A stretch of 64,000 nucleotides of DNA, taken from Muricea muricata (lineage: Eukaryota > Cnidaria > Anthozoa > Malacalcyonacea > Plexauridae). The stretch covers positions 28,801,282 to 28,865,281 of the forward strand of contig OY979718.1 in assembly GCA_963855995.1 (NCBI GenBank), written 5' to 3'. The number at the start of each line of letters is the position of its first letter. Position 1 is the stretch's first letter. Below, piece after piece: positions 1 to 10,341 of this stretch. The position numbers and the translations under genes were made by a program. The notes beneath the pieces were generated by a model. That model worked only from the letters and a program-made list of their open reading frames with translations. It had not been told where the DNA came from and did no database searches.

Positions 1-306
1 CGGCCACGACCTTTTAAGCAATGGCCACAACTACACCATATAGCGGCATCATATACGCAAAGGTGCCCATTCACTTTTACATAATTTCAAAGCTATAAAT
101 AGTCATTTCTCTTCGTGTGACAACTTCTCTTCATGTGTCAATTATAGCAAAGACATTGCGCCGCATGTATCGAGGTGTGGCCAAAATGCCATGCAGGAAA
201 ATTTCAAGGATTCTTACATTACTGGTCAATTCTGCATTCGCTTCTCCTTTGTCTTTCCGTCTACTACGACAAACCCTGAAAGAGGAAACGAAACGAGATA
301 GTATAA
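1..306. other. AT-rich sequence, nothing recognised
   Basis: I see no coding similarity, RNA gene or clear repeat. Short overlapping ORFs on both strands (117-404 and 131-355) have no recognisable domain. Confidence 0.5.
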
Positions 307-521
307 GGGCCTGTTCAAACAGATGCAACATTGTTGGACCAACATCATCCAACACTTTTCAAATAGTGCTTTGTGCTATATCAATCTCAGTTATTTTAAG
401 GTAAAAGTTCTCAACTTGCCTTGGAATGTCAAGCAATACGCTAAGGAAGCGCTTTATCAACGTGCTTCAACATTGTAGCGTGTTGTTGGTCCAACAATGT
501 TGCATCCGTTTGAACAGGCCT
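307..521. mobile_element. MITE with 3-bp TAA target duplication (PIF/Harbinger type)
   Basis: The ends are inverted repeats of about 40 bp with only a few mismatches: GGCCTGTTCAAAC near the left end and its complement near the right end, both running on through GATGCAACATTGTTGGACC. TAA flanks the element at 304-306 and 522-524. There is no ORF inside. A 3-bp TWA duplication is the usual signature of PIF/Harbinger elements, so a non-autonomous Harbinger derivative is the best reading. Confidence 0.7.
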
Positions 522-887
522 TAAGACCTACAGTGTCAGCGACATGTTTTCTTTTTGGGCACCCAGCCGGTATGTATACTGTATATTAGTTCAAACTTGC
601 CCGGATTTCTATTGTTATCAATAGGGTTTTATTTGGGTAAGATTCTAAAAGCAAGGGGAGGGATTTGATATCCCCCCGGGGAAAAGCGGGGTTGATGAAT
701 ATAACTGAATTGATTATTAATTTGTTAGGGGTTTATCTGTATACAACCCGCAGAACCCGGGTTTTATACAGATAAAACCTGCAGAACCAGGGTTTTATAT
801 AGATAAAACCCAGCAAAAGGGATATAAAGTTTTATAAGGATAATTAAAGTCTAAAAAACACAAAAAGCAATCAAAATATCTTCTATA
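522..887. other. Non-coding stretch with a short local repeat
   Basis: Between about 728 and 810 there are two to three imperfect copies of a unit of about 32 bp containing GCAGAACC and TATACAGATAAAACC. They are partly inverted. Nothing coding is visible. Confidence 0.5.
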
Positions 888-1330
888 TTATGTCACACAA
901 CAAAACAGAACAATGAATTTAGCTGAAGTAAATGTGCAGTTATTAAAATATCCCCTCTCTTGCATTTCAAGGCGTGCCCTTTTCCCATTTCGTTCCACTT
1001 CATCACATAGCATATCGTCCTTTAGAGTATTTTCCGCAATGTAACTTCGAATTCTTTTCTCCCCGCAATCAATATTTCGCGCCTTCTCGTCAATGCTGTG
1101 CGTTTCTTTGTTGACAAAAGTAACCTCACCATCTAGACACTTTGGAACAGCCACCTTCGTTTTGATATCTGGCATTTCATACCTCTGCAATGATCTCACA
1201 TCACCATGTCCAGTCCTTTCCATAATAAACCTCTCTGGTACAAATGTTAGCAAAAACGAGACATGGCCTTTTCACCAATTTTAAATATTTTAGGTTGAAG
1301 CTTTTGCGTAGGTTCGAAGGTGCATAAAAA
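888..1330 (-). pseudogene. Tyrosine recombinase C-terminal remnant (Crypton-like)
   Basis: The minus-strand ORF carries ERTGHGDVRSLQRYE, matching the C-terminal active-site segment of tyrosine recombinases: the H-x-x-R-like RTGH box, then a tyrosine about 8 residues later. Such sequences are common in cnidarian Crypton-type elements. The N-terminal catalytic arginine region is absent and the remaining 121-residue frame starts at an internal methionine, so this is a fragment. Frames upstream (1201-1392, minus) overlap and do not join cleanly. It is not near another recognisable piece of the same element. A host recombinase-derived gene is possible but less likely. Confidence 0.5.
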
Positions 1331-1424
1331 TTTTTGGTAAACAACAATAGTTCACTTTCTGAAGATCTCATTTCCATGACACAAAGCATCATTCATTGTT
1401 TAGAAATCCTTACAAATTTGAATT

Positions 1425-1588
1425 AAGTCGGTTAATTACTTCGAACGTCGGTTTCGTAGCAATATACATCGCTCGGGAGCGTAGCCCTCAGAAAGCATCC
1501 CTCGGGCATACGGCCCTCGGGATGCTTTCTTCGGGACACCCCCTCGGGTTGTATATTGCTAAGAAACCTTGTTCTCGGTAATTAACTC
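1425..1588. repeat. Foldback (inverted-repeat) element
   Basis: Left segment GTAGCAATATACA (with upstream GGTTAATTAC) reappears inverted on the right as TGTATATTGCTAAGAAACC and GTAATTAAC. The centre holds a second hairpin, GAAAGCATCCC against GGGATGCTTTC, with several CCTCGGG repeats. There is no ORF of note. This is probably a foldback MITE; no target duplication was found. Confidence 0.5.
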
Positions 1589-4500
1589 TAACGTGACAGT
1601 GTGTCCGCCTCTGATATTCAAAGGTAAGTGGTTGAAATGTCCCGGCCACGTCATACAAAACGCAAAAATATTAAACAATACTTGAAGCAAATCGATCACG
1701 CGATGAAGAAGTCTCAGTAGGAAAGGTTTAGGCGCTTGCCCCGTTACCTTTTACCACGGCTTAAAATACTAATGACTAGCTATTGTATTTCCATGCGAAT
1801 ACTATAAACTTAAATCAAGAGCGGGATGGTTATCAATAAAATCGAAATCCGCAGTCTGAAAATCTTTCTGTTTCGATGAGTGTCATAGCCGGTCTGAAAA
1901 TTTTGTTCTGTTTCATTAGAAATTGATTGTTTCACAGTCAAAGTATTTGCGGAGCTCGACTTCCCACTACATCTCGGCGACGGAAGCAGACGGCCATGAT
2001 TCCACAACTGGAAAAGCTATGTTCTTTTTTCCGTTAGCGGGAAATGAGCCCCTAATTTCCACTCCGTAGCCTACATTCAGGAATAATTGGATTATGTTTA
2101 TTCTATTACACACCACGTAGCGGAAACTTTACAGGTGGTTTTTCTACAATTGACTTCTTCTTTCTTTGGGTGCGTTGGTTTGTCTTGATATTGTTCTGTT
2201 TCGTTTTGTTTTGTCTGTTTGAAGTAGAGTTTTAACTCTTTCAGCTGCTCTGCAGCTACTTCCAAGATTCAGCTGGGTCTTTTTATAGTAGCGGTTGTAG
2301 AACTTACATGGTCACTGAGAAGCTTACATGGTCATTGAGAGTTTGAGAGTTCATGGGCGCTTACATGGTCATTGAGAGTTTTGTAAAGTCACTCATGGCT
2401 CATCTAATTATATGCCCTTCGCAATATTGACCTTTGTTGATGAAAGACATTTGTTACGCGAACGGCGTACACTCTGTCCGTACACTAAATATCTGCATCG
2501 GTGCGCACACAATTTAATGAAATAATTCAGAGGTCATGAATGTATATGATATAAACGAATAAAGCAACAATTTGAGCCCGTTTTAATGTATTTAAAAAAA
2601 AAACACGACAACGAAAGACATCAGACTTAATATAAACTTATGATCGCGTGCCGATGCCAGTTGCCAAAGCCCAACTTAAGGCTTAAACTGTCAATGAAAT
2701 ACTCATCTTTTGGAGTTCAAACGCTGTCAAGAAATACGGAACAAAAAAACAGAGAAAAATACATAATTTTAGATCGGAAAATTTATGTTATTTTTCGCAA
2801 CCATTATAATTACATCTCGCTCGTTGCATTTGAAATGTATCGCTTGTATGTGGAAGCATGTAAATTGACACTTTCCCAACCTCACTGAGCAGAAGATTTT
2901 TGAAAGAGTCACGTGACCAGCTTGAACAGGGCCTTTGCGGCAGCACCGGGCGCAGGTAAATGCCCTGGTTTGCGAGGTTGGATCGAACTCATGCTCTTCG
3001 TCTAGTTTTGCTACTGCCTCAATTTCTGCTTGGTTTGTAGCTATTTCCTTCACAGGTTGGATTTTCTTTAATTCTGCTGCCTTTTCATGCTCAGCTTTAA
3101 GAAACTTAGGTTCTGTCTCTAGTCCAGCAGCCTATAATTGATTCGTAAATATATCCGGATTCGTAGTCTTTCAGGTCTACGGCGTCTACACTGCACAGCC
3201 TCACACAGCGATTGTCAATACATGAAGCACAACCGTAATTCAGCTAATCTTATTTTGTGATTTTTTGACCGATTTTGACAGTTGAAACTAATGGCAATAG
3301 CTACATTGCTCCATACGAGGGAGCAAGTTCACTCAAATTCTTTACGAAAGAGTTCACATAAGAAGTTTCGTCGGATTCAAACTTTCTTGGATACAAAGAT
3401 CCCACAAACTTTTCCGGATTCGAAACTTCCGGATTAATAATCTATCTGTGATAATTTTGTATCGGATTCACGTTCCTCAGAGCAAACGGTACTACGAATC
3501 CGATAACAAGACATCCCGAATTAGCGACGAGTCCAAAATCTTTTGCCCTAGTGTAAACAAAGTCTCACACATTCAATAGTATAAAGTACTATTGGATCAC
3601 ATAATATAAATACACATGAAGACGAAGAAGCCACATTTATCTGGCACAAAGGCGTCAAGACTTCGTTATGGCGGGAATGTTGGCTAACTGTCGAATATAC
3701 AAAATCGGAGATAACGTAGACATCTTAGAACAAGTCGAAACTGGCAGAATTGTTCTTTAGTCATCTGCGATTATGAAAAAGTACAAGAATTGTATGATGC
3801 TTCGACTACTCGGCAATAAAACGGAAATATGGCTGAAATGGTGTTTTTACGGGGGTAAGGAAAATGCAATGCCTTATACTGCATATCGTTTCAAAGGCAC
3901 TTTAAAACCTGCAATAATTGGATTCAATTTAACATGGTTTTTAATGTTATAATATTTTTTTGTAGGAAATATGTAAATTTAATTTCTGCCAGCGATTTTA
4001 GTCATTTTATGCATAATTAGCTGCTGACCTGGCATTTTGAGTGGTGATTTTCTTGGAAAAGATTATAGTTAGGCAATATTTGGCTTCTGATAACCACCCC
4101 TATAAGCAACCCTTTTAAACACTATAGGCACTTCAGAAAGGCTGTTGTTGGCATTGGTCTAAAGTTAGAACTACGTCAGAACTGCCGTTTCAGGGTGGGG
4201 TCATTTTGAGGACTTTCGTCTCGGATTCGGGTTTTGGCACATATGCTACGTTGACCGCAATGGTAATTTTACCCTAAAATAGTCGAGATTATCTCTGGTA
4301 AATGAAATGCATACAGAGCCTTATACAGCATTTAGACGACTGCGCACAACTGGATATTTCTTTATGTAAATAGCCCGACCACGTAATATGTTTTTTACAT
4401 CAACCCTTGGCAAGTTCAAGTATTATGATTATTTATAAAAACCCTAATGAAAGATAGATGACACGATTTTGTAAAATAACACATATAGCGTGAATCTTGC

Positions 4501-4597
4501 CTGGAGGACTTTTAATTGACTGGGCAATTTTTGTATGCACATACTGTTTCCTAACAATTTACTCAAAATTTCGAGATGCGTACTTCTTACTAACTTC
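1589..4597. other. Intergenic sequence with minor repeats
   Basis: No gene is recognised. At 2305-2385 a unit like CTTACATGGTCATTGAGA is repeated about three times. A minus-strand ORF at 2769-3053 (94 residues, with a Cys-rich CARCCRKG patch) has no family I recognise. A weak inverted pair, TCCGGATTCGTAGT near 3152 and ACTACGAATCCGAT near 3490, could mark an old MITE. The rest, including 3510-4590, shows nothing I can support. Confidence 0.4.
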
Positions 4598-5552
4598 TTA
4601 AGCCCGTTTTCCACTTGGCGATTTTTTTCGCGCAACACGATTTTTTTCGCGCGAACTATTCGCACTATCAAATATTTGCAATTTCCATAGCACTGACCAA
4701 TCGCCCGAGCGCCAAAGTAGCAAAACAAGAAAATAAATACAAATATGGCAGCTGTAAACCGACGATGGCTTTTAAGACGGAAATTATGTATGTTATTGCT
4801 GTTACAAAAGAGAAGGCCGCGATTGACGTACAAAAAAGATTTTGGACGAGGAAAGTATATGAAGACGAAGGGAGAATTTAACGTTCTTCTGCGAGAGTTG
4901 ATCCTTGTAGACCACGAATATTTCTTTCGCCTGTTCAGGATGTGGCTAAGCACGTTTGAACTTTTGCTCTCCTGGGATGCACCTAATAAACAAACAACCA
5001 CTCAAATGCGTGAAGCTATTCCTCCAAACGAAAGACTATGGGTAACCCTAAGATATCTAACCACAGGGGATGCATTATCTTGGTCGTGTAATTGAAAATG
5101 GACAGCTCAATTTCTCTTTTCCAGAACCCCTACACAACCATCAGGGCAAGCCATTTCCTTATGTTTTCCTTGCAGACGATGCTTTTGGCCTTAAGCCAAA
5201 TTTGATGAAACCCTACCCTGACCTGTATTTACCCATCGATGAAATAATCTTTAATTATCGACTGTCAAGAGCTCACAGGACAATTGAAATGCTTTTGGTA
5301 TTGCAGCAACCCGGTTTCGAATATTCCGCAGACCTATTATTGCAACAGAGAAGAAGGTTATCCTCATAACAAAAGCTGTTGTTGCATTGCATAATTTCCT
5401 GACGAAATTAAATAAACAGACTTCTTCGTATAGCTATTGCCCGGCACGTTATGTGGATTTAGAAAATGCAGTGGGTGCAACTCCTGGTGAGTGGAGAAGG
5501 CATGCAATTTCAGAGTGTATAGTATACCCATTGGCCATTTTGATTTAAACAA
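4598..5552 (+). pseudogene. PIF/Harbinger transposase, internally deleted
   Basis: An ORF from 4745 starts with an arginine/leucine-rich N-terminus, followed by the helical region ending in AIPPNERLWVTLRYLTTGD, typical of Harbinger nucleases of the DDE_Tnp_4 type. A second frame from 5070 resumes with FPYVFLADDAFGL (second catalytic Asp region) and NYRLSRAHRTIEM (catalytic Glu region), and continues past a frame break to about 5548. The first catalytic Asp and the stretch between the two pieces are missing, so it is inactive. AAGCCCGTTTTCCACTTGGC at 4599-4618 resembles a Harbinger terminal repeat, but I found no inverted partner downstream. The family cuts and reinserts DNA, normally with a SANT-like partner; none is present here. 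Confidence 0.75.
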
Positions 5553-6087
5553 CTATTCGAAAAGTTTTAAGAATTATTTTATCAGTAATGGGCAGGTGGA
5601 CTGGCAGTGGGCATCTTTAACAAGGCAATCATAATGTACACAAAACTTATCCAAACATTTTCACAATTTGAATGTTTTCAAACATAATCAAACATAGTTG
5701 GTTTTTTCAAACATAGTGGTTTTACTAAAGAGGCTGTCAAGTCTGTTGGACAGAAGTGCAATTTGTTTACATTTTGAACAAACTATATTCTTGAAATGTG
5801 ATATTTTGAGTTAATATCTAACATTGTTTAGTTCACTAACTCTTTCAAATGGGCATAGATATGAGTTAAATCCATGCATGCAAGAAAGATGTCAAAATAA
5901 TGTGAAATTTTGGTTTAGTTTGTCACAGAGCGCCTACTCATGAACTTGATTGCCTCTTTAATAATATGCCTGTACTAACATTTACATATTGTACCATAAC
6001 TACTTTTAATGGTCTGCTTTGTGCATAACACCTCGAGTGTGCAAGCTGTTGAATAGAAGTAACATTTGAAAATGCAAAGTTTATGTG

Positions 6088-6093
<6 letters not shown>
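5553..6093. other. AT-rich spacer
   Basis: The segment is non-coding with no recognised repeat, apart from short near-copies of CAAACATAGT around 5675-5720. Confidence 0.4.
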
Positions 6094-6128
<35 letters not shown>

Positions 6129-6149
6129 ATATATATATATATGTATATA
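6094..6149. repeat. TA dinucleotide microsatellite
   Basis: An almost pure run of TA units with two interruptions. It abuts the truncated 5' edge of the Penelope-like element and encodes only artefactual Tyr-Ile repeats. Confidence 0.95.
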
Positions 6150-7545
6150 CTCTTTCCTCTTTAGCGAAACTGAAGCTTGGTGCAAGACGGACAGTAGCTC
6201 GAATTTTGTAGCGACAATGGTGCGGAAAAATGATGGTGCGGAAACGTGTGAACTGGTGGGATCTTACCTACTTTCGCATTTACCAACCGCATACAGAAAC
6301 GCTATTGGCCTGTACCACGACGATAGTCTTAGCGCGTTTAATGTTCCACCCAGAGAGATCAAAAAGATCAAAAAAGAAATCTGCAAGGTATTCAACGATA
6401 ACAAGCTCAAGCTAACCATCGAAGCAAACAAAAAATGCGTGAACTTCCTGGACATCACTTTTGATCTCAGGTCCGGCACCTTCAAACCGTACACGAAACC
6501 AGGCAATGTCCCTCAGTATGTCAACGTGCAAAGCCTCCGTCCATTCTAGGTAGAATCCCTGAAACTATTAATCAACGCCTTTCGAGAATTTCATCCGACA
6601 AGCAATCGTTCGACGCAAGCACCCGCCCATACCAGGAAGCTTTGAAAAAGAGCGGCTACAGCTACAACTTACACTACGATCCACAACTTGCACAAAAAAC
6701 CCGCTGCAGAAGCCGTAATATTACCTGGTACAACCCCCATTTCAACTCAAACGTCAAAGCCGATATCGGACACAAATTCCTTAAAGCAATCGATGAATCC
6801 TTTCCCAAAAACCACCCGCTAAATAAAATATTCAACCGGAACACATTAAAACTAAGTTATAGCTGTATGCCGAATGTCCAGAGCATCATCTCGTCGCACA
6901 ATAAAAACATTCTACGCAAAGAAGCCAACAGGAACAACGTCACAGAAAGAAACTGTAATTGCCGCGCGAAAGATGCCTGCCCACTGCAAGGAGAATGCCA
7001 AACAAAGGCAGTAATCTACTAGGCTGCAGTCACAAACAAAGCTACGAAAGAAGTTCAAACCTACGTTGGCCTTACTGAGAACACTTTCAAAACCCGCTAC
7101 CTTAACCACACTCGCTCCTTCCGTAACAAAACCAAGAGAAACGCAACCGAAGCAAGCACATCTGGAAATTAAAAGACTCTAACACCTCGTATACTATGAA
7201 CTGGAAAATCATTAAGAAATCACAACCATACTCCAACAAAACCAAACGCTGTAACTTATGTATGTCCGAAAAATTTATCATCATATGCCACCCTGAACTA
7301 AGCTCTCTCAACAAACGTAACGAACTCATGTCCACATGCCGAAACCGGAAGAAATTCCTACTACGATAACACTCTCACGACCACATGTAACATGATCAAA
7401 CTTTTAATTATGCATCCCTTGTACATATATTCCGTTGCGCTGTTGTAATATTATATCATTTACCTGATGAGTGTGGCAAGTTCAACTTGCCATACGAAAC
7501 AGTCCTGTAGTAAATAAAATTTCGATGAAGTAACTTGTGTTTCTC
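6150..7545 (+). mobile_element. Penelope-like element, 5'-truncated and decayed (RT plus GIY-YIG)
   Basis: The reading starts inside the reverse transcriptase. [11 protein letters not shown] holds the catalytic Asp pair, and [11 protein letters not shown] and the segment ending near 6540 are typical of Penelope-like proteins with a GIY-YIG tail. After a frame break near 6535 the frame at about 6545-7022 continues with ITWYNP, FPKNHPLNKIFNRNT and a Cys cluster CNCRAKDACPLQGECQ. A TAG at 7020-7022 interrupts it. YVGLTENTFKTRYLNH, the start of the GIY-YIG endonuclease, follows, then more frame breaks. The tail near 7470-7510 has CTGATGAG and AATAAA-like sequence as expected of a 3' UTR. The same family recurs at 44462-45470 and 53524-53880. 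It is inactive. Confidence 0.85.
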
Positions 7546-8054
7546 ATCTTGTGTTATACCGCTCTGCGTACGCATTGAGCACTCTATCAGTACGATTTTG
7601 TATGCGCTAAATTCTATCCTCATATATAAAATATTCTATCCTTATATATGTATAAAAAATTTTTTTTATTTGTTTATTCCGTTTTAATCACTTTCACACG
7701 ACTGCATGTGAGTTGTGTTTTTTGGCAAGAATAAAAATAACTTGGCATATTAAAAACATTGTTTTGCCCTTGTCTTTATTTTCAATATTTTTGGAAACTT
7801 TTGTCGTTAATTTTACAAATCGACTGCGCTTTAATCGATATATTGAAGCTTATGCTTTGCAATTCCGAGCGGCGAACGCAGACTGGCAGCTAGCTATGCT
7901 TAACTCACTGTGCAAGCCGCTATGTTTCACGAGTCAGTATAGTGTTTGATTATGCGACTCAAGCAGAAACCAATTTGAAACAAATAAACTGTGTCAAAAT
8001 TTAGCTCTAATAAGATGCCGAATGCCGCTAGAATTAATATTAATTTTTTAAAGC
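7546..8054. other. AT-rich spacer
   Basis: No domain is recognised in the short ORFs at 7713-7949 and 7991-8173. The latter runs into the LTR of the next element. Confidence 0.4.
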
Positions 8055-8058
8055 AAAG

Positions 8059-8425
8059 TGTTACGAGGCCTTCTGGGGATCAACTCAGCTTTTGCGCGAG
8101 AGCCTCGAAACCAAGGGAGATCTTCGAATCAGTGAATGCTCAAATGAGTGAATACAATTTGTATTTCAAATAATTAACAATACAATGAGTTGGTACGGGA
8201 AAGTAGGAGTTCCATACAATTCCTATCCAAGACTGATCACTAGGCACTAATACAGGTGGATATATTTAGGTTGAATGACGTAGGAGATTGTGAAATGTAC
8301 ATTAATTAATCTAACAATAAGACATTTGGACGCCTGTTCCGTTAGCTGTACAAACATTTAACATTCACATGAATTTGAGTGACACAATGAATATTAAAAC
8401 AGAAATAAATACATGTTTCATATCA
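8059..8425 (-). repeat. 3' LTR of the short LTR element
   Basis: It is 367 bp and nearly identical to 9042-9408. It is bounded by TG/CA and flanked on the outside by AAAG. Confidence 0.85.
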
Positions 8426-8616
8426 TTCCTCTCTTCGTGGATTCAAGCCTCCCGGCTTGATACAAAAACTAAATAATTTTTTTCTTTATATTATAGCTCC
8501 TTTTAAATTATTTTCTTTCTTGAATTAATTTGACTGATCGCTTGGTTTGCAGAGATTCATTCTTTCCTCGAGCAAATCTTTAATAACAACACACATCTTA
8601 TTCATAAGTTCAATTT

Positions 8617-8952
8617 TTAGCCGCTTTTCTTTCTTGATTTCTGTTGACATTGAACAACACTCTTCTTCGTATAGTGATTCATAACATATCTTAAATATTT
8701 CGACTTTTCAAACAGTTCTAGTTCTAACTCGTCGATTCTCTGGTACTGCTCAATAATACGTTCTTCGTATTTCTGCGTTTTACTTTCTTCGACATTTATA
8801 CATTCGGGGACATCTATTTTATTACTTGCACTGTTCTTGTCTTCTAGTTTTTGTCTCTTCTTTCTTTCAATGAACATGGACATTCTTTTTCTATCTCTCT
8901 CTTGACACGATTTCGACTTTTTCTTTCGTGTAATAGTTTTTATCGGATACAT
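8617..8952 (-). CDS. 111-residue ORF inside the short LTR element
   Basis: This is the only sizeable ORF between the two LTRs, and it lies in the sense direction given by the primer-binding site. It is strongly basic at the N-terminus (TRKKKSKSCQERDRKRM) and then Glu/Lys-rich with a heptad-like stretch, so a coiled coil is likely. The K-S-x-x-x-x-R-D-x-x-R pattern resembles a basic patch I have seen in cnidarian mobile-element proteins, but I cannot assign a family. It could be a small gag substitute, a captured exon or chance. No zinc knuckle is present. Confidence 0.4.
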   Translation of the reverse strand: MYPIKTITRKKKSKSCQERDRKRMSMFIERKKRQKLEDKNSASNKIDVPECINVEESKTQKYEERIIEQYQRIDELELELFEKSKYLRYVMNHYTKKSVVQCQQKSRKKSG

Positions 8953-9023
8953 TATTTATATTTCCATCAATGGGAACAATTTCCTGTCGTTTTACTTATT
9001 TCAGCATTCAGCATCTGTATTCT

Positions 9024-9040
9024 GCCCGCATCCTCCACCA
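9024..9040 (-). promoter_or_regulatory. Primer-binding site of the short LTR element
   Basis: The minus strand reads TGGTGGAGGATGCGGGC one base after the 5' LTR. TGGTGGA is the complement of a tRNA 3' end with CCA. The Ty3/gypsy element at 45904 has a nearly identical site (TGGTGGATGATGCGGGC) with the same one-base spacing. Confidence 0.7.
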
Positions 9041-9041
9041 T

Positions 9042-9408
9042 TGTTACGAGGCCTTTTGGGGATCAACTCAGCTTTTGCGCGAGAGCCTCGAAACCAAGCG
9101 AGATCTTCGAATCAGTGAATGCTCAAATGAGTGAATACAATTTGTATTTCAAATAATTAACAATACAATGAGTTGGTACGGGAAAGTAGGAGTTCCATAC
9201 AATTCCTATCCAAGACTGATCACTAGGCACTAATGCAGGTGGATATATTTAGGTTGAATGACGTAGGAGATTGTGAAATGTACATTAATTAATCTAACAA
9301 TAAGACATTTGGACGCCTGTTCCGTTAGCTGTACAAACATTTAACATTCACATGAATTTGAGTGACACAATGAATATTAAAACAGAAATAAATGCATGTT
9401 TCATATCA
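9042..9408 (-). repeat. 5' LTR of the short LTR element
   Basis: It is 367 bp with about four differences from the other LTR. It contains AATAAA-like and TTAATTAA-rich segments; no promoter was identified with confidence. Confidence 0.85.
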
Positions 9409-9732
9409 AAAGATTGAAATTTAAGTATAGTTTGAAGAAATAGATTGTCCCTTGTGTAAGCAGAATTTTTTATTTCACTGGTCGTAAAACCGGGGTAGAG
9501 TTTCTTGATATGTGTCAAATACAGATCTTGTGCTCAGTATTTCTCAACATATCTCATGTGGGGGAGCAATCATATTTGTATCGCATTAGGCCGTTCGCCG
9601 TAGGTCAAAAATGTGGCTAGAAAACAAATTTCATTAAGCATATTGTGGAACTGAGGTAACTTTGCAGAACATAACTTTTTCAAACACGGGGAGTTCGAAT
9701 CTGAAAAGTTGCCGCTCTTCTGACCCGCAGTT
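9409..9732. other. Spacer, nothing recognised
   Basis: No coding signal or repeat was found between the short LTR element and the long inverted repeat. Confidence 0.4.
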
Positions 9733-10235
9733 TTTTCATAAAATCCATTTTAATTCTCACTCTTTCAACACGCTTCAAATAATCTCCCGCCATTTTGAAT
9801 TCTTCAATATTCCGTTTGCAATCGCTCAGAATGGTGATTTTTCTAACCGGTGGTTGCTAAAATCATTAACTTTGTAAAGACATATATAGCTTCTTACAAA
9901 GCTGCTAGTCATGTTTGCGTGTGTGAATTCCATTTCCACGGCAAATGCAGAAATAAAAGAGTTACCAATGTATATAATTAGCAAACATTATTGAGACATA
10001 TAAGAAAACGGAGCTTAAACCTATTTTTATCATAGAGAAAACTCACAGAAGTCGACGATTCAGGTAATATAAGTAAACTTGAGTGACCTAAAACCACCCT
10101 TGCCAATGCTGGTCGAAAACGTTTGTCAGAGCACAGTTAATAAAATAGTATGGTTTGGCTAGCTTGACACACCCCCAGAATATGTTATTGTTCTAAATTA
10201 TTGAGGTCACGTGACGTTTTTAGTGCATCAGCGAT
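9733..10235. repeat. Left long inverted-repeat arm
   Basis: Segments such as TCAAATAATCTCCCGCCATT (near 9776), TTGCAATCGCTCAGAATGGT (near 9817), GCAGAAATAAAAG and AATAGTATGGTTTGGCTAGC (near 10144) recur inverted at 17250-17350 and 15725-15755. Confidence 0.8.
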
Positions 10236-10341
10236 GAACTTTGTATTATTTGTAATAGGAGCGGCGACGCACTGCTACATCGGAAACCTTCGAAGCGACT
10301 GCTTTTCTGGCGAATTTTGGATAAATTTTTGTAGCTACGCT

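Larger units (their letters stand above)
8059..9408 (-). mobile_element. Short LTR retrotransposon (TRIM-like), minus strand
   Basis: Two 367-bp direct repeats (8059-8425 and 9042-9408) differ at only about four positions. They begin TGATATG and end CGTAACA when read on the minus strand. AAAG flanks both sides (8055-8058 and 9409-9412). On the minus strand a primer-binding site follows the 5' LTR, and a purine tract GAAGAGAGGAA (complement of 8426-8436) precedes the 3' LTR. This fixes the orientation. The interior is only 616 bp and has no gag, protease, RT or integrase, so it must rely on another element for movement. The near-identity of the LTRs points to recent insertion. Confidence 0.85.

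Noticed and set aside
4444..5001. 185-residue minus-strand ORF
   Set aside because: It is antisense to the Harbinger transposase and has no domain.
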